64,000 nt of DNA from Acanthosepion pharaonis. Its lineage: Eukaryota > Mollusca > Cephalopoda > Sepiida > Sepiidae. Shown one piece after another: positions 63,901 through 64,000 of this stretch. The stretch lies in NCBI GenBank assembly GCA_903632075.3, contig CAHIKZ030002638.1, forward strand, positions 62,001-126,000, read 5' to 3'. A program made the translations under genes and the position numbers. Under the pieces are notes generated by a model. The model worked only from the letters and a program-made list of their open reading frames with translations. It was not told the origin of the DNA and made no database searches. Positions within the stretch are counted from its first letter, which is position 1. Each line of letters begins with the position of its first letter.

Positions 63901-64000
63901 ATTGAAAAACCAGTTTTTAATTGGTCTTCCAAATTCTCATCTATCAAATGTGTTCTCAACAAATTCTTGATTTGTGTAATGTACGAGAATGTGGATTCAC
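54957..64000. repeat. 123 bp satellite array, more than 70 units, runs off the window
   Basis: The consensus unit is 123 bp: AACCAGTTTTAATTGGTCTT, CCAAATTCTCATCTATCAAA, TGTGTTCTCAACAAATTCTT, GATTTGTGTAATGTACGAGA, ATGTGGATTCACAACTGTAT, GTTGAAGAAAAACATTTATT and GAA. It is 41 codons long, so clean runs stay open on both strands (up to 212 residues) without being genes. Each unit has two dyads: ACAAATTCTTGATTTGT and TGTGGATTCACA. Left units and the parts near 56.04-56.7, 58.6-59.0, 60.6-60.95 and 61.7-62.0 kb are scrambled; those near 55.2-56.0 and 62.4-63.5 kb are almost identical. No spacers, and no similarity to any element elsewhere in the window. Confidence 0.97.

Noticed and set aside
54957..64000. 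CRISPR-like array
   Set aside because: Units are directly joined with no unique spacers, period 123 bp, in an animal-type genome. It is a satellite.

Overview
This 64 kb window looks like non-genic, repeat-saturated DNA from an animal nuclear genome. It is AT-rich and full of microsatellites and pyrimidine tracts. It holds fragments of several retrotransposon and DNA-transposon families, and no intact host gene that I can support. The mixture suggests a lophotrochozoan, most plausibly a cephalopod mollusc: several dispersed short repeats feel familiar from octopus and squid DNA. That is inference from pattern memory, not a database result. Most long open frames here are artefacts of low-complexity tracts or of tandem repeats whose period is a multiple of three.

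Layout. 0-9 kb: AT-rich DNA, a foldback element (1.61-3.01 kb), three copies of a short dispersed repeat (6.4-7.75 kb), a small GC-richer island (7.75-8.15 kb) and a purine tract. 9.4-16 kb: tandem arrays of 107 bp and 119 bp made from the tail of a tRNA-derived SINE, two U2 snRNA-derived pseudogenes (one split by a 219 bp GC-rich insert), and a LINE fragment. 16-18.5 kb: a tRNA-like SINE pair in inverted orientation, a 26 bp minisatellite and a LINE reverse transcriptase remnant. 18.6-21.9 kb: a 3.2 kb almost pure pyrimidine tract. 22-33.5 kb: LINE remnants, an LTR-like segment (28.3 kb), a LINE that runs into a tandem array of its own coding segment (29.3-31.2 kb), and a Penelope-like 3' end followed by a SINE. 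33.6-40.5 kb: pyrimidine tracts, a roughly 1 kb duplication around a 159 bp satellite, a Tc1-like transposase broken by an inversion, and a minisatellite of about 32 bp. 40.5-46.3 kb: an R2-like LINE tail and a second LINE with the same segment amplified (about 17 copies) on the other strand. 46.4-50.9 kb: an interrupted pseudogene of a repeated, uncharacterised protein family, preceded by a TATA box and a very dense heat-shock-element array that is itself split by a SINE pair. 51-54.9 kb: a 5S rRNA-derived fragment, a short Tc1/mariner-type element with terminal inverted repeats, more SINEs and a Penelope-like tail. 54.96-64 kb: one 123 bp satellite array that runs off the right edge.

Two themes stand out. 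First, fragments of mobile elements (SINE tail, LINE reverse transcriptase, a tRNA-like T-arm repeat) have repeatedly been turned into tandem arrays. Second, the same families recur in inverted pairs that form foldbacks. The most surprising single locus is the heat-shock-type promoter in front of the broken repeated gene near 50.1 kb. Some of the messy array interiors could be assembly or consensus errors rather than biology.
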